From: a virus
Strand: one strand, 5' to 3'
Length of the DNA: 37,677 bases
IMG/VR virus record: IMGVR_UViG_3300006616_000002
Span: 1 to 37,677 of that record
Shown here: one piece after another, positions 17,094 through 26,400 of the stretch
Layout: every line of letters starts with the position of its first letter
How positions within the stretch are numbered: the stretch's first letter is position 1
The notes under the pieces: generated by a model
Seen by the model: the letters and a program-made list of their open reading frames with translations, nothing else
The model's database searches: none
What the model was told of the DNA's origin: nothing
Program-made: the position numbers and the translations under genes

Positions 17094-17101
17094 TATTTAT
17101 A
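17094..17101 (-). promoter_or_regulatory. T4-type late promoter (TATAAATA)
   Basis: Exact late box in the 41-base gap between the 647-residue fibre and the chaperone gene, 29 bases before the chaperone ATG. Confidence 0.78.
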
Positions 17102-17106
17102 TCTGA

Positions 17107-19050
17107 TTATCGGCTTATGCCACCGCCACCGTCTTGGTTAGGTGGATTATAACCACCACTACTTTCTCTCGAAATTGTAATATTACCACCTGTCTTTGCT
17201 GTCCAGTTTCCACCAGTCGCCTTTACTTGTGGAGTAAATGTTTCACTAGCACCTGCGGAAGGTAGATTGTCATTAATCGTCACTGTTATGAAACCGTAGT
17301 ATGCTGTAGTAGCGGATGATGAAACCGCACCGGATGAGTCCACCATTCGTATCTGTTCACCACTCTGCATTCCAGAATAACTTACATTGACAGAGTTCTC
17401 TGTGGATTCTATTTCGACACTTGAATTTCCTGTTAGAGTTGGATTACTTTGCGCAACACTACCGCTCGACGAATCACCTGCTAATCGTCTAATAGTGAAA
17501 GGTGTTGATAACCAAGTGTTTCCGTTGTACGCTTCAAGGGTATAGTTTCCTGTAGTTGCACTTGTAGACCCAATGCCGCCAGGCAACCCACTAGTTACTA
17601 AAATTGTCGTAGTGGCAGTATTGCTGAAAGTGAATCCGTCCCTAACAACTGTTCCAGAAGAATTTTTTATTCTTCCCGCGACCGCAGTGCCTCCAGCCGA
17701 ACTAAATGACGCATAGACGTAAGCACTAGTTGCGTTATTAGGAATATCAACACGAGTACCTGAAGTACCCAACACTGTGACGGACAAATCATCATCATAT
17801 AAACTAAAAGTACTTGATTGGACTAAATCTCCGCTTCCAAGTGTAGATCCCAGTCTCAGTTCTAGTGTAAAGTTTTCACCTTGCCATCCAATCTCAGAAG
17901 TACTATCATTATTTGCAGTGATTGTCATAGAGGTAGATGTTCCACTGAATGTTTTTTGAGTTCCGGATAGTTCTCCACCACCAACTGAACCTGAGTTTCG
18001 AACAACCTTTAAGTTGTAATCACCACTTATATTAACTCCAACATTGTATGTAATGCTAGGATCTGTACCTTCAGTTATCTTATTATCTTGACCTGTCGCA
18101 AGTTCTATAGTTCCTACAAGCTGTGTAACACCAGATCCAGATTCATCCGTTTCGTCGTTTCCGCCAGTGTCTGTGCCAGATCCGTCAGTTGCACCTGTTC
18201 CGCTAGGAGCTCCGGTATGCATTTTGGCAGAAAACAATGCGACGTTGTTAGGGAACCACACAATGCCTTGGCCGTTGTCTTCAAACTCAAGGAATCCTTC
18301 ATAAACATAAGCACCAGTTGAAAACACTTGTAGTCCTCTAATACGAACACCACCAGTCATTCCATCATAACCACCATTCGCATAAATTCCCGCGCCGACC
18401 GCAGTATGTTCTATATTTACATAACTATCAGATTCGCCGTAGGTAAATAGAGTCCTTAAATTTTGATATGACCAAGTGCCAGATGCTGGAGCAAGTCCAT
18501 TTATACTAAAGGTTTTGTCATTAATAACCGCACGAGAATCAAACGCAATGTCTTGAACACCATCTGTCTCTTCGGTTAAAATCTGAATACCATGTGTTTC
18601 ATTACTAGAAAGACCATCACTAACAATCTGACCGACATCGCGAACTAAGAACCAATCAAATTCTACATCCCAATCTTGGTAAGCATACCATCTCACAAAC
18701 CCTCTACTATTACCGCCTATACTTCCTACTCTCCCGCCTTTAAAGTTTATGGTTTTCTCATCGGCAGATAAAGTAATGTATTGATATGTTGGTCCAGTCC
18801 AGTAAAGTTGTAACATCTGTCCAGATTCTGGATCATTATAATATCTGATAAAGGTTTCCCAGCCACCGGCAGGTTCTCTCGGGCTCTTAACAAACAAAAG
18901 GTCATTGGGTTTTAATGCGGAGTCTAAAGTTATTTGGGTATCCCCAGTTCCGTAGTCTACTACGCGCAAGTTTCTTAAATTCTTATCAGTGTCTGTTACA
19001 AGGAAAGTTCCGCCCGCGTCAGTACCTTCTACTAATAGTCCATATGCCAT
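17107..19050 (-). CDS. 647-residue tail fibre with Ig-like repeats and Gly-rich end
   Basis: Start ATG at 19048-19050 overlaps the previous stop by one base (TAATG), with GAGG 8 bases upstream. Residues 1-280 look like a beta-rich head (DNDLLFVKSPREP-type segments, many Trp/Tyr, and GNSRGFVRWYAYQDWDVEF). A Gly/Thr/Asp linker (GAPSGTGATDGSGTDTGGND) lies near residue 290. Residues 310-630 hold three to four Ser/Thr/Gly-rich beta-sandwich-like repeats, with recurring segments of the type GNYTLEAYNGNTWLSTPFTI and FTLELRLGSTLGSG. The protein ends in GGYNPPNQDGGGGISR, a Gly-rich tail. A structural or receptor-side fibre role is inferred; no enzymatic motif is visible. Confidence 0.8.
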   Translation of the reverse strand: MAYGLLVEGTDAGGTFLVTDTDKNLRNLRVVDYGTGDTQITLDSALKPNDLLFVKSPREPAGGWETFIRYYNDPESGQMLQLYWTGPTYQYITLSADEKTINFKGGRVGSIGGNSRGFVRWYAYQDWDVEFDWFLVRDVGQIVSDGLSSNETHGIQILTEETDGVQDIAFDSRAVINDKTFSINGLAPASGTWSYQNLRTLFTYGESDSYVNIEHTAVGAGIYANGGYDGMTGGVRIRGLQVFSTGAYVYEGFLEFEDNGQGIVWFPNNVALFSAKMHTGAPSGTGATDGSGTDTGGNDETDESGSGVTQLVGTIELATGQDNKITEGTDPSITYNVGVNISGDYNLKVVRNSGSVGGGELSGTQKTFSGTSTSMTITANNDSTSEIGWQGENFTLELRLGSTLGSGDLVQSSTFSLYDDDLSVTVLGTSGTRVDIPNNATSAYVYASFSSAGGTAVAGRIKNSSGTVVRDGFTFSNTATTTILVTSGLPGGIGSTSATTGNYTLEAYNGNTWLSTPFTIRRLAGDSSSGSVAQSNPTLTGNSSVEIESTENSVNVSYSGMQSGEQIRMVDSSGAVSSSATTAYYGFITVTINDNLPSAGASETFTPQVKATGGNWTAKTGGNITISRESSGGYNPPNQDGGGGISR

Positions 19051-19346
19051 TACTTAATCCTCACCGCAATTACCCATCCGGTCTGGTTGGTTCCCGACAA
19101 CTGAAAACCTGTAGAAGTCCTATTGGTTATATTAACTCCATTATATGAAGGTATCAACCCAAAAGTATTAGATTTGAATGTTAACAATACTTTTGAACTA
19201 TCATTCGCGTCCGCACAAGTAAATGTCGGATTCGGGTTCGATGCCAAATCGAAATATGCATAGATTTGAACATTAGTTTGTCTTTGATTGCTTGACCAAA
19301 TTACAGCGCCGGTGGTCTGATCATATACTTCTACACCTTGGCTCAT
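19050..19346 (-). CDS. Small virion-associated protein between two fibres (98 aa)
   Basis: Start ATG at 19344-19346 (AGGAG 7 bases upstream), overlapping the upstream stop by 4 bases. It starts MSQGVEVYDQTTGAVIWSSN and continues as one beta-rich domain ending SGTNQTGWVIAVRIK. The opening resembles short proteins coded after central fibre genes in many tailed phages (gene product beginning with a GVxVYD-type strand), but I cannot assign a family. Coupling to both neighbours implies it is made in step with the 1309- and 647-residue fibres. Confidence 0.72.
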   Translation of the reverse strand: MSQGVEVYDQTTGAVIWSSNQRQTNVQIYAYFDLASNPNPTFTCADANDSSKVLLTFKSNTFGLIPSYNGVNITNRTSTGFQLSGTNQTGWVIAVRIK

Positions 19347-22300
19347 GATAGATCTCCTAACTTAACTCTTAGAACTCCCTCGCCATTATTGCCGGCAGAA
19401 TATACTTTTACTCCATCTTGACTAATTTCTGATCGAGCACCACCAACACCTGATTTAGCCGTGAGTTTTCTGATATCAACTTTATCTGCATCTAGTTCGC
19501 CCGTCGTAATCTTACCACCATCAATAGTGGTGATGCGGGAAGTGTCGGGATCCGTGTTGGCCAGCTCAGCACTCAGATTCTCGAAAGTCACCAAACCATT
19601 GAATGAGTAATTCTTGAAAGGAGTACTGAAGTGTAAGTTGTCGTTCTGACTTGTCGCTGTACCACCTCCAGCAGTATCTTCAAATGCTGTGAATCTGGCT
19701 GCCCAGAATGTTCCTTCAAGATTCGTATCGCCTGGTGGGTTGGCAGACCAGTCGTCAGTAAGACCTACAAAGACTCCATCGGTTCCTGAGTTCCCACCCT
19801 CGCCCGCAAACGTGAATGATGTTGCAGAAGGTCTTGTTGGACCATTTGTCGATCCATCAGCAAGTTGATAATAAACATAACCAGACTCAAATCTAGGGGG
19901 GACTGTGACATCTCCGGAATCAGTTCCGTCGAATACGACAGGAATGGTTTCTTCATCAACCTTCACTCCGCTGGTGTCTGGTACCCAAAGCTCTAAATTT
20001 ATGGAAGTGGTATTATCAGCAACATCCCATAACAATGTCCCATCAACTGCACTTTCAACTACTGTATCAACATCATTAGTTTTTAATATTAATGTTGTTC
20101 CTGTAAGCGCGATTGCGGGAGCCTGTCCGCCGGTATACTTAAATGCAGTAACAAAAAGTTGTGATGGTTCATGTTCAGTATTATTTGGATTAGACTTAAT
20201 AACACTAGCACTGTTTATTAAACGATATACTGTAGCTGGTTGGCCAGGTGCAGCTGCTCTAATTTTAGTTAGAGTAAATACGGTAGATCTATTCAGGACA
20301 GTAAAGGTTAATGTAAATTCATCAACGTTTGCACCGACGTGAGTTATTGATGTTGATAAATCTGTGGTTGTCCAATTTACATCATTAGGTCCGCTTCCTT
20401 GACCGACACCTTCAGTAGAAAGTGATATGTTAATGGTTTCGTTCGAAAGGTCTATTGCATCATCACCGTCAAAGGCTTGCAAAGTGGTAAACGCACCATA
20501 GAGAGAATTGCTGTATAGGGTACCATCAAATCGTGCTGTAATAGAATGGTTTTCATTGGTCAAGTCTACAACAATACCAGAACCAGGCTGTCCATTTTCA
20601 CCGTCAGAAGATACCTTAACTGGTTCTGACCAAGTCAGTGTCGCGTCTGTTCCGGTGAGACCTTTGGTTGTTGCCGTTGCGCGACACAACCATAGAGGAT
20701 CTTTCGCATCGTTAGATTCTTGTGGGTTTTCTGACCAACCGTCCGTTATGTTTTGGTTTGTAAATACAACGATATCATCGGTGAAACTATATGTCGCACC
20801 GACTGGGCCCCAGTTACCGTCACCGTCTGCTGCTGGTTTATCCGCACTTCTTTTATAAACAGATGCGGAGAAGGTCGAGTAACCATCCTCACCGTTGTTG
20901 TGATCTTCGTATGGTGCGGACCATGTACCACCAACATCTATAGAGTCGTCGCCGTCGATAGCGAAAGTTTGTTCTACCGCCCAGATTTTTCCGTCCGGAA
21001 CTAAGGTCGCCGGAATATCAGAAACATGATCATACCATCCAACCGGAGGAGTTACTGAGTTAGGTGGGAATGAAGTGATGCCTCCAACATTAGCACCTGC
21101 CAGTTCTTGGCTTGTGCCAGTCTTGGTGGTTCCTGCGAAGTTGACAACGCCTCCTGTTGGTGGAACTAAAGTGCCCCCATCAATGACCGGAACATCGTTT
21201 GTTCTCGTTACGATGACCGCCCTAAATGTCGATCGACCGTCTCGACCCGAACCACCTGCGGTAGTTGCATCTGCGGTAGACCACTCAATATCACTATCGA
21301 CATTATTGTCCGCTTCTGTCAATCCCTGAGTACTTGCTACACCAGAGGAGACGTATAGTGTTAAAGAGTCGTCATTATTGTCCGGAACATTTCTATACCA
21401 ACCAGTAGGCACGGTAAACGTCTTAGAACTAAAATCAAAAGTACCATCCGAAGGCGGTACGCCTGGATTAGTCGATGCCCACTGATAGACATTTAACTGA
21501 ACAAAACTGAATCCGTCCTCTGCATCAATCGCATAGTTAAGAACTCGCTTGATATCTCCGAATGTTAGATCTCTATCTTCTCCAAGATACCCGATCAAAC
21601 TCGCGGTAGTTGTTACTTCCCACAGATCCATTGGATTGTCTAGGTCTAGTTCTGGTGGTTCTTCATACCAAAATGGAAGACCGTCGATACCATCGACGGC
21701 ATCGGTGTCGGGACCTATAGTTAGAAACTTGTCGTGGGTAAAACTATAAATTACATTATTGGTCGAAAAGTCAGTAGTCGGCCTAGTCGCGGAACGAGCG
21801 TATAGTGACTTTCGATATGTCGATACGCTATCCAAAATACCTATTGTAGGTTCGCTCCAGTTTTCATCAACCGCTATGTCAGTTCCCGTATCACCTACGA
21901 CACTGAATGCATAGACAGATGACCATACATCTCCAGCGGGTTCGCCCGAAGTTGGGTCCCATGTTGGGACCCCAGCATACCAAACGCCGGTGTTGCCTTC
22001 TGCGTCATCTAGTGGGGCGGGTATGTCCGGTGCGGTTTTACCAAAGACCTCTTCACCGAAGTTAAAGAAACCCCCCACTGGTTTTGGTGGTGCGGGAAGA
22101 TCATCACCAATCGACCATCCAGCTGGTTTTTGAACTCTACGATAAACTGCCTTCTCGAAAATAGATCTACCATCTTGTCCATCTAGTCCAGTGCTTGTTT
22201 TCTGTGGATTGGACCAAGAGATGCTAGTATCTAATGTTACTCCTTCATCTAATCCGTTTGTAGTGGCGATGCCTGCGCTCACATACAAATCTCCCGCTTG

Positions 22301-23272
22301 AACGTCCACTGAAGGTGGAGTCAAGTACCAGTCATTTGGTGGAGTTAAAGGATTTTCTACTGAAGGATCAAAATCAAAAGATCCTCCGGCCGGCGCAAGA
22401 AGAACTGGTTCACTGCCGTCTTCTGGGGGTGACCATCTACGATAGATAGACAACTGTGCGTATGATTCACCGTTAGAATTTACATCGATTAGTCCAGCCA
22501 GTCTATATGGTTCTGACCAATCTGTTGCAGTGATCGTTCCCTGTTGCGATAGGTAATCTCTGAATAAGAAGTTACATGCCCACAGGTCATCATCACCCGA
22601 TGGGATAGTACCTGACCAACCCGAAGGTGGGGTTAGTGTAACTGTAGGAAAGTCGAACGTACCACCATTAGGTGTCGCTGGTTGAGTTGGAGATCTCTGG
22701 TAGATTGTCGCTTGATAAAAAGAGGTTCCGTTTTCGCTTGGGTCTGTTGGACCACCACCGCCACCACTAGCATCTTCTAGGTTGGTCCACTTAGTCCCAT
22801 CCCACTTTAGGACATGACCGACCAATACTGGAGAACTAAACTGGACATCGTTCAAGTCATCTAAAGATTCTACGTCCGAAGACCCTGTACCTACGTCACT
22901 CTTGTTTGCGAGTTCGATCCATTGTCCACCGTGCGCAAAGTATGCGGCACCAGTGGCGTGAACGTGCGCGAACATACCATGATATGTCGTCGCGTCTGGT
23001 AGATCATTAAAGGTAGCATAATGGTTACTGTAAGTAATTTTACCATTACCAATATCAAGGTCCGCATCTTTTAAGAATGCGCGGATTGCTGCCTCATCAA
23101 GGTGAGGATTCTGTGTCAAGTGATCGCCAAGGTATTGCACGATAAGGGCGATAACTTCGTCACGGTCTAAACCTGCGTCTAGTAATTCGAAGTTCTCGTT
23201 GATCTTATCGAACGCCGCGTTGATATTGTCCGCGAGGTTAATGATCTGTATTGTGTCGTCGCCGTGACTCAT
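19343..23272 (-). CDS. 1309-residue modular tail fibre or tail-tip protein
   Basis: Start ATG at 23270-23272 with GGAG 8 bases upstream, overlapping the upstream stop by 4 bases. Residues 1-35 contain FDKINENFELLDAG, a short N-terminal motif also present in the collagen-like fibre. A small domain (to about 130) is followed by a DLNDVQFSSPVLVGHVLKWD segment near 150. Residues about 184-890 hold seven diverged modules of 85-115 residues. Each opens with a strand like ATIYQRS or LSIYRRW, continues with GG-x-F-D/N-F and a P-P-x-x-W segment, and mostly closes with W-S-x-P. Residues 890-1230 are further beta domains. The C-terminus has RITTIDGGKITTGELDADKV, then VKVYSAGNN and LRVKLGDLS, a pattern known from tail-tip and host-specificity proteins. 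I infer a host-range fibre or tip. Confidence 0.82.
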   Translation of the reverse strand: MSHGDDTIQIINLADNINAAFDKINENFELLDAGLDRDEVIALIVQYLGDHLTQNPHLDEAAIRAFLKDADLDIGNGKITYSNHYATFNDLPDATTYHGMFAHVHATGAAYFAHGGQWIELANKSDVGTGSSDVESLDDLNDVQFSSPVLVGHVLKWDGTKWTNLEDASGGGGGPTDPSENGTSFYQATIYQRSPTQPATPNGGTFDFPTVTLTPPSGWSGTIPSGDDDLWACNFLFRDYLSQQGTITATDWSEPYRLAGLIDVNSNGESYAQLSIYRRWSPPEDGSEPVLLAPAGGSFDFDPSVENPLTPPNDWYLTPPSVDVQAGDLYVSAGIATTNGLDEGVTLDTSISWSNPQKTSTGLDGQDGRSIFEKAVYRRVQKPAGWSIGDDLPAPPKPVGGFFNFGEEVFGKTAPDIPAPLDDAEGNTGVWYAGVPTWDPTSGEPAGDVWSSVYAFSVVGDTGTDIAVDENWSEPTIGILDSVSTYRKSLYARSATRPTTDFSTNNVIYSFTHDKFLTIGPDTDAVDGIDGLPFWYEEPPELDLDNPMDLWEVTTTASLIGYLGEDRDLTFGDIKRVLNYAIDAEDGFSFVQLNVYQWASTNPGVPPSDGTFDFSSKTFTVPTGWYRNVPDNNDDSLTLYVSSGVASTQGLTEADNNVDSDIEWSTADATTAGGSGRDGRSTFRAVIVTRTNDVPVIDGGTLVPPTGGVVNFAGTTKTGTSQELAGANVGGITSFPPNSVTPPVGWYDHVSDIPATLVPDGKIWAVEQTFAIDGDDSIDVGGTWSAPYEDHNNGEDGYSTFSASVYKRSADKPAADGDGNWGPVGATYSFTDDIVVFTNQNITDGWSENPQESNDAKDPLWLCRATATTKGLTGTDATLTWSEPVKVSSDGENGQPGSGIVVDLTNENHSITARFDGTLYSNSLYGAFTTLQAFDGDDAIDLSNETINISLSTEGVGQGSGPNDVNWTTTDLSTSITHVGANVDEFTLTFTVLNRSTVFTLTKIRAAAPGQPATVYRLINSASVIKSNPNNTEHEPSQLFVTAFKYTGGQAPAIALTGTTLILKTNDVDTVVESAVDGTLLWDVADNTTSINLELWVPDTSGVKVDEETIPVVFDGTDSGDVTVPPRFESGYVYYQLADGSTNGPTRPSATSFTFAGEGGNSGTDGVFVGLTDDWSANPPGDTNLEGTFWAARFTAFEDTAGGGTATSQNDNLHFSTPFKNYSFNGLVTFENLSAELANTDPDTSRITTIDGGKITTGELDADKVDIRKLTAKSGVGGARSEISQDGVKVYSAGNNGEGVLRVKLGDLS
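20590..22725 (-). repeat. Seven tandem protein modules in the 1309-residue fibre
   Basis: Modules start at recurring strands (IYQR, IYRR, VYRR, LYAR, VYQW, IVTR, VYKR before the proline-rich part). They are diverged at protein and DNA level, suggesting old tandem duplication. Boundaries are approximate. Confidence 0.7.
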
Positions 23273-23499
23273 TCTTTGTTCTCCACTAGACGGGTAAGTA
23301 ATTGTTTGATCTCAGACATCTCGTTCTTCAGAGTGGTTACCTCTTCCGTGAGTGAGTTCATTCTTTCCGTCTCTAGTCTCTTAGCCTCTTTTATTTTTCT
23401 CGCCTTTGCGATCTCTGCACGGTTGGTGTTCAGGATCGCCCCTGTCTGTTTATCTCTTACTAGATTACTGTGTCCTTCGACCTTCTGGTATTTATTCAT
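23269..23499 (-). CDS. Small conserved coiled-coil protein (76 aa)
   Basis: I place the start at ATG 23497-23499, which overlaps the upstream TGA by one base (TGATG); a GTG directly before it would add one residue. Residues 1-30 (MNKYQKVEGHSNLVRDKQTG) form a basic segment. Residues 32-76 form a clear coiled coil ending SEIKQLLTRLVENKE. I recall very similar short proteins next to DUF4815-type genes in T4-like marine phages, where they are uncharacterised. Small size, coupling to two giant structural genes and the coiled coil suggest an assembly or trimerisation factor, but this is inference. There is no good Shine-Dalgarno sequence, so translation likely depends on the upstream gene. Confidence 0.78.
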   Translation of the reverse strand: MNKYQKVEGHSNLVRDKQTGAILNTNRAEIAKARKIKEAKRLETERMNSLTEEVTTLKNEMSEIKQLLTRLVENKE

Positions 23500-26400
23500 C
23501 ACGTTGCCAGTGCGATCACGCGTAAGTCACGGATGCGTGGCGACCTAGAAGAGTTACTTGATTTCATAACAATCTTAACTTGGAACGCAGTGAATGCGTC
23601 TGCCTGTATAGGGAATTCCGAAGTGCCATCAAGGGTGTATTCATATTCACGGAATACTGCTCGGTTCGTATCCGACGAGACTGGACCATCGGGATTAACC
23701 AATACCCAGTCCGCGTCAACTAGACCATCATCTGTTACCGATGTCTTAGCGTAGACTTCGAACTCTGCGTCAGTTGGTCGGTTCGCCGCAAATATAATTT
23801 TTAGTCCAACAGAACTTTCGTCGATCGTGGTCGGTCTGGTTATGTGTTGTGTCTCTTCCCCACTTCCGATGACATTTTCCAATGCCAGTACAGAAGTTCT
23901 CTGTAAATCGATCAGAGGAGATACTTTACTATCTGTTGTCGATAATGATAGGGCGAGTTCGATACTTGGAACCGGATTTTCTCCTGCGTCTTTTTTGTTA
24001 TCTGCTGTCGCAATAACTGAAGGTTGTGTCCCCGTGTTTACTTCGTTGAGGAATGCATCTTGGAAAGTACCTAGTGCATAGGATAATGGCTCACTTCCTC
24101 TATCTCCACCGTAAGATCCAGCAGAACACTTACTCACCTGAGCAGATACTGTGGTCGCATTTGGTGTTATGGTGGATATTTGTGGAGTAAACTCATCGAA
24201 GATGACGTTCTGTGTAGACACTACTGAAGTTCCACCACCTGTCGCATCTGCTGTTGCAGTCTCTCCCACAGGAACCTGTATAGTATACCCTGTAGAGGTG
24301 ACATTGTCAACAAAAAATGTTCTATTCAAATCCAGTCCCGCTACAGTATCCGACCCTGTAAAGGTCACTTTATCGTTCACACTGAAACCATGACCTTCAT
24401 GTGAGACTGATACAGTATTACTTCCGTTGGTTGTAGTGAATGGATTTCCATCTAAAGATACTGACGGCAGTATTGCGTTAACTAGATGTACAGCACCGGA
24501 CGCATCAAACTCTGCGCGTTCTAGTTCAAACATTAAATCCTTTGTTTGATCTGGTGTCCAAGTAGAACCACTTTGTGACATGAACAGAGAACCAAGTGAA
24601 GGTTGCTTCGATACCTTACCTTCGTTACCACCGATGATAGTCTCGTAGGTCTGTGCCACGTATACGTTATACTCGACAGACTCTGCGAGTAGGACGATCG
24701 CATACTCTTCACCTGCGGTTAGGTATACTGGTTCGTCAAACTCAACGGTCGTCCCATTAGATCGAATGCTCGCAATATCTGTGTTAGGTGCGAGGGTGAT
24801 GTCGTTTGGTTTGACAAACTTTACTGAGCCGGGTACAATAGTAGTTGTTGGGATACCGTTCTCTACCGGACGAATCTGTACCTGCATCGGAATGACAGAG
24901 TCTTTGCTCTGTACGTAGACGCGCACCTTAGTTAGGAAGATTCCGTTTGGATTTTCCGATGGGTCAACGAAGAACGACTGCGCGAGAGGATCTTTACGAC
25001 GACGGACTCGTTGTGGTATACGTGTAGTCCTGATAGTGCGTTGAATCGACTCAATAGTTCCGGTCGATGTATAAGGAGCGATAGAGTTTGTTAGTGACTC
25101 CGCTGCCTGTTCTGTTGTTAGTCTCGCAGATGTAGTGTCAACATTGATGTCTAAGATCTGGAAGTCTTGAGTTCCTGTACGGAACCTTAATGCGTCTGTG
25201 TTTGGAATTAAGAATTCGCCGACGACTTCACCTCTGTCGTTGGTTGTCAACTGACCTGATCCTACGATACCTGTCGCAGATGATTGGGACGATCCCACTT
25301 CGGAATCAGTTGTCGAGAATTGAACGAACGTGTTTGTTGGTCGGCACCATGCGGATACGTTGCGGTTACCAAAGTATGCCCACACCTTTGCGTTCGGACG
25401 AAGGCCTTCTGCCTTGAACGACACCAGACGCGATCGCATGAATGGAATGACCTCAACACCCGCAACACGTTCTCCAATAAATTCTTGAACGCTTCTTGAC
25501 ATGGGGGTTAGTGGGAATATGTTTTCTCCAAACCTTTCTAATGAATCAAAACGATTGAATCCGTTCCAATTCCACATGTCATTGAAACCCACACCAAGGT
25601 TACGTGGTGGGGTACGACGTACAACGGTCTGCATGATTGGTGGTAGAGTCCTTGTCTCTACCCACTCATCACTTGATGGTGATAGTGTGATGTGACCTTC
25701 CTGCGTGATGACCGCGAACGGGTTGATGTTCATGGTGCTCGTGGCTACGTTTTGTGTGATAAACGAAGCGTGTGTGTATGGTAGAGTTGCATAGTCACCA
25801 GTACGAGATGATGATCCCTTTGATTCGTCTTGCTTCAATCTGACAAGATTTTCTCTGAATGACGGTTGTAGTTCTCCGCTCGTTGTCTCTACAGATGCAC
25901 GGAAGTCTTCGTTGTTAACGTCAGAGAAACTGAACGAAGAGAAGTTGTCCGCAATGAATCCCGCCTTAGTTCTAGGGTTTCCGTCATTGTCGACCACATT
26001 CAAAGTTTGTGTATTGGACTCTAATAGACTCAACGTAGTCAGTTCATATAGACCATCTAGTTTATTCTCGATCTTACCGATGTCCTTCATCGTATATCGT
26101 TTGTGAGATTGCTTCTCGCTTGTAAGATCTCTCGAATCGAAGGTGTATGCGTTCAGACGGAACACATATAACGGAAGAGACCCTGTAGGTATTTGAGGTG
26201 CACGAGGAGAAACTGACGGCTGCCCGTGGATTACCTGCGCTTCTCCGAAACCTACATCGCCGTAACTATCTCTTATATTGGCGACCAATACGTCAACGCG
26301 AGGCAAGTAGTAACGCACTTGTCTTACAGTCAACGCAGATCCGTTTTGAGGAAGACCTGCCACAACAGAAGAGTTATTGATTTTAAAAGTACCGTCAGGC

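Noticed and set aside
23489-23496. AATAAATA, one mismatch from the late box
   Set aside because: It is the start of the coding sequence of the 76-residue protein (Met-Asn-Lys-Tyr) and has no gene start at a fitting distance downstream.
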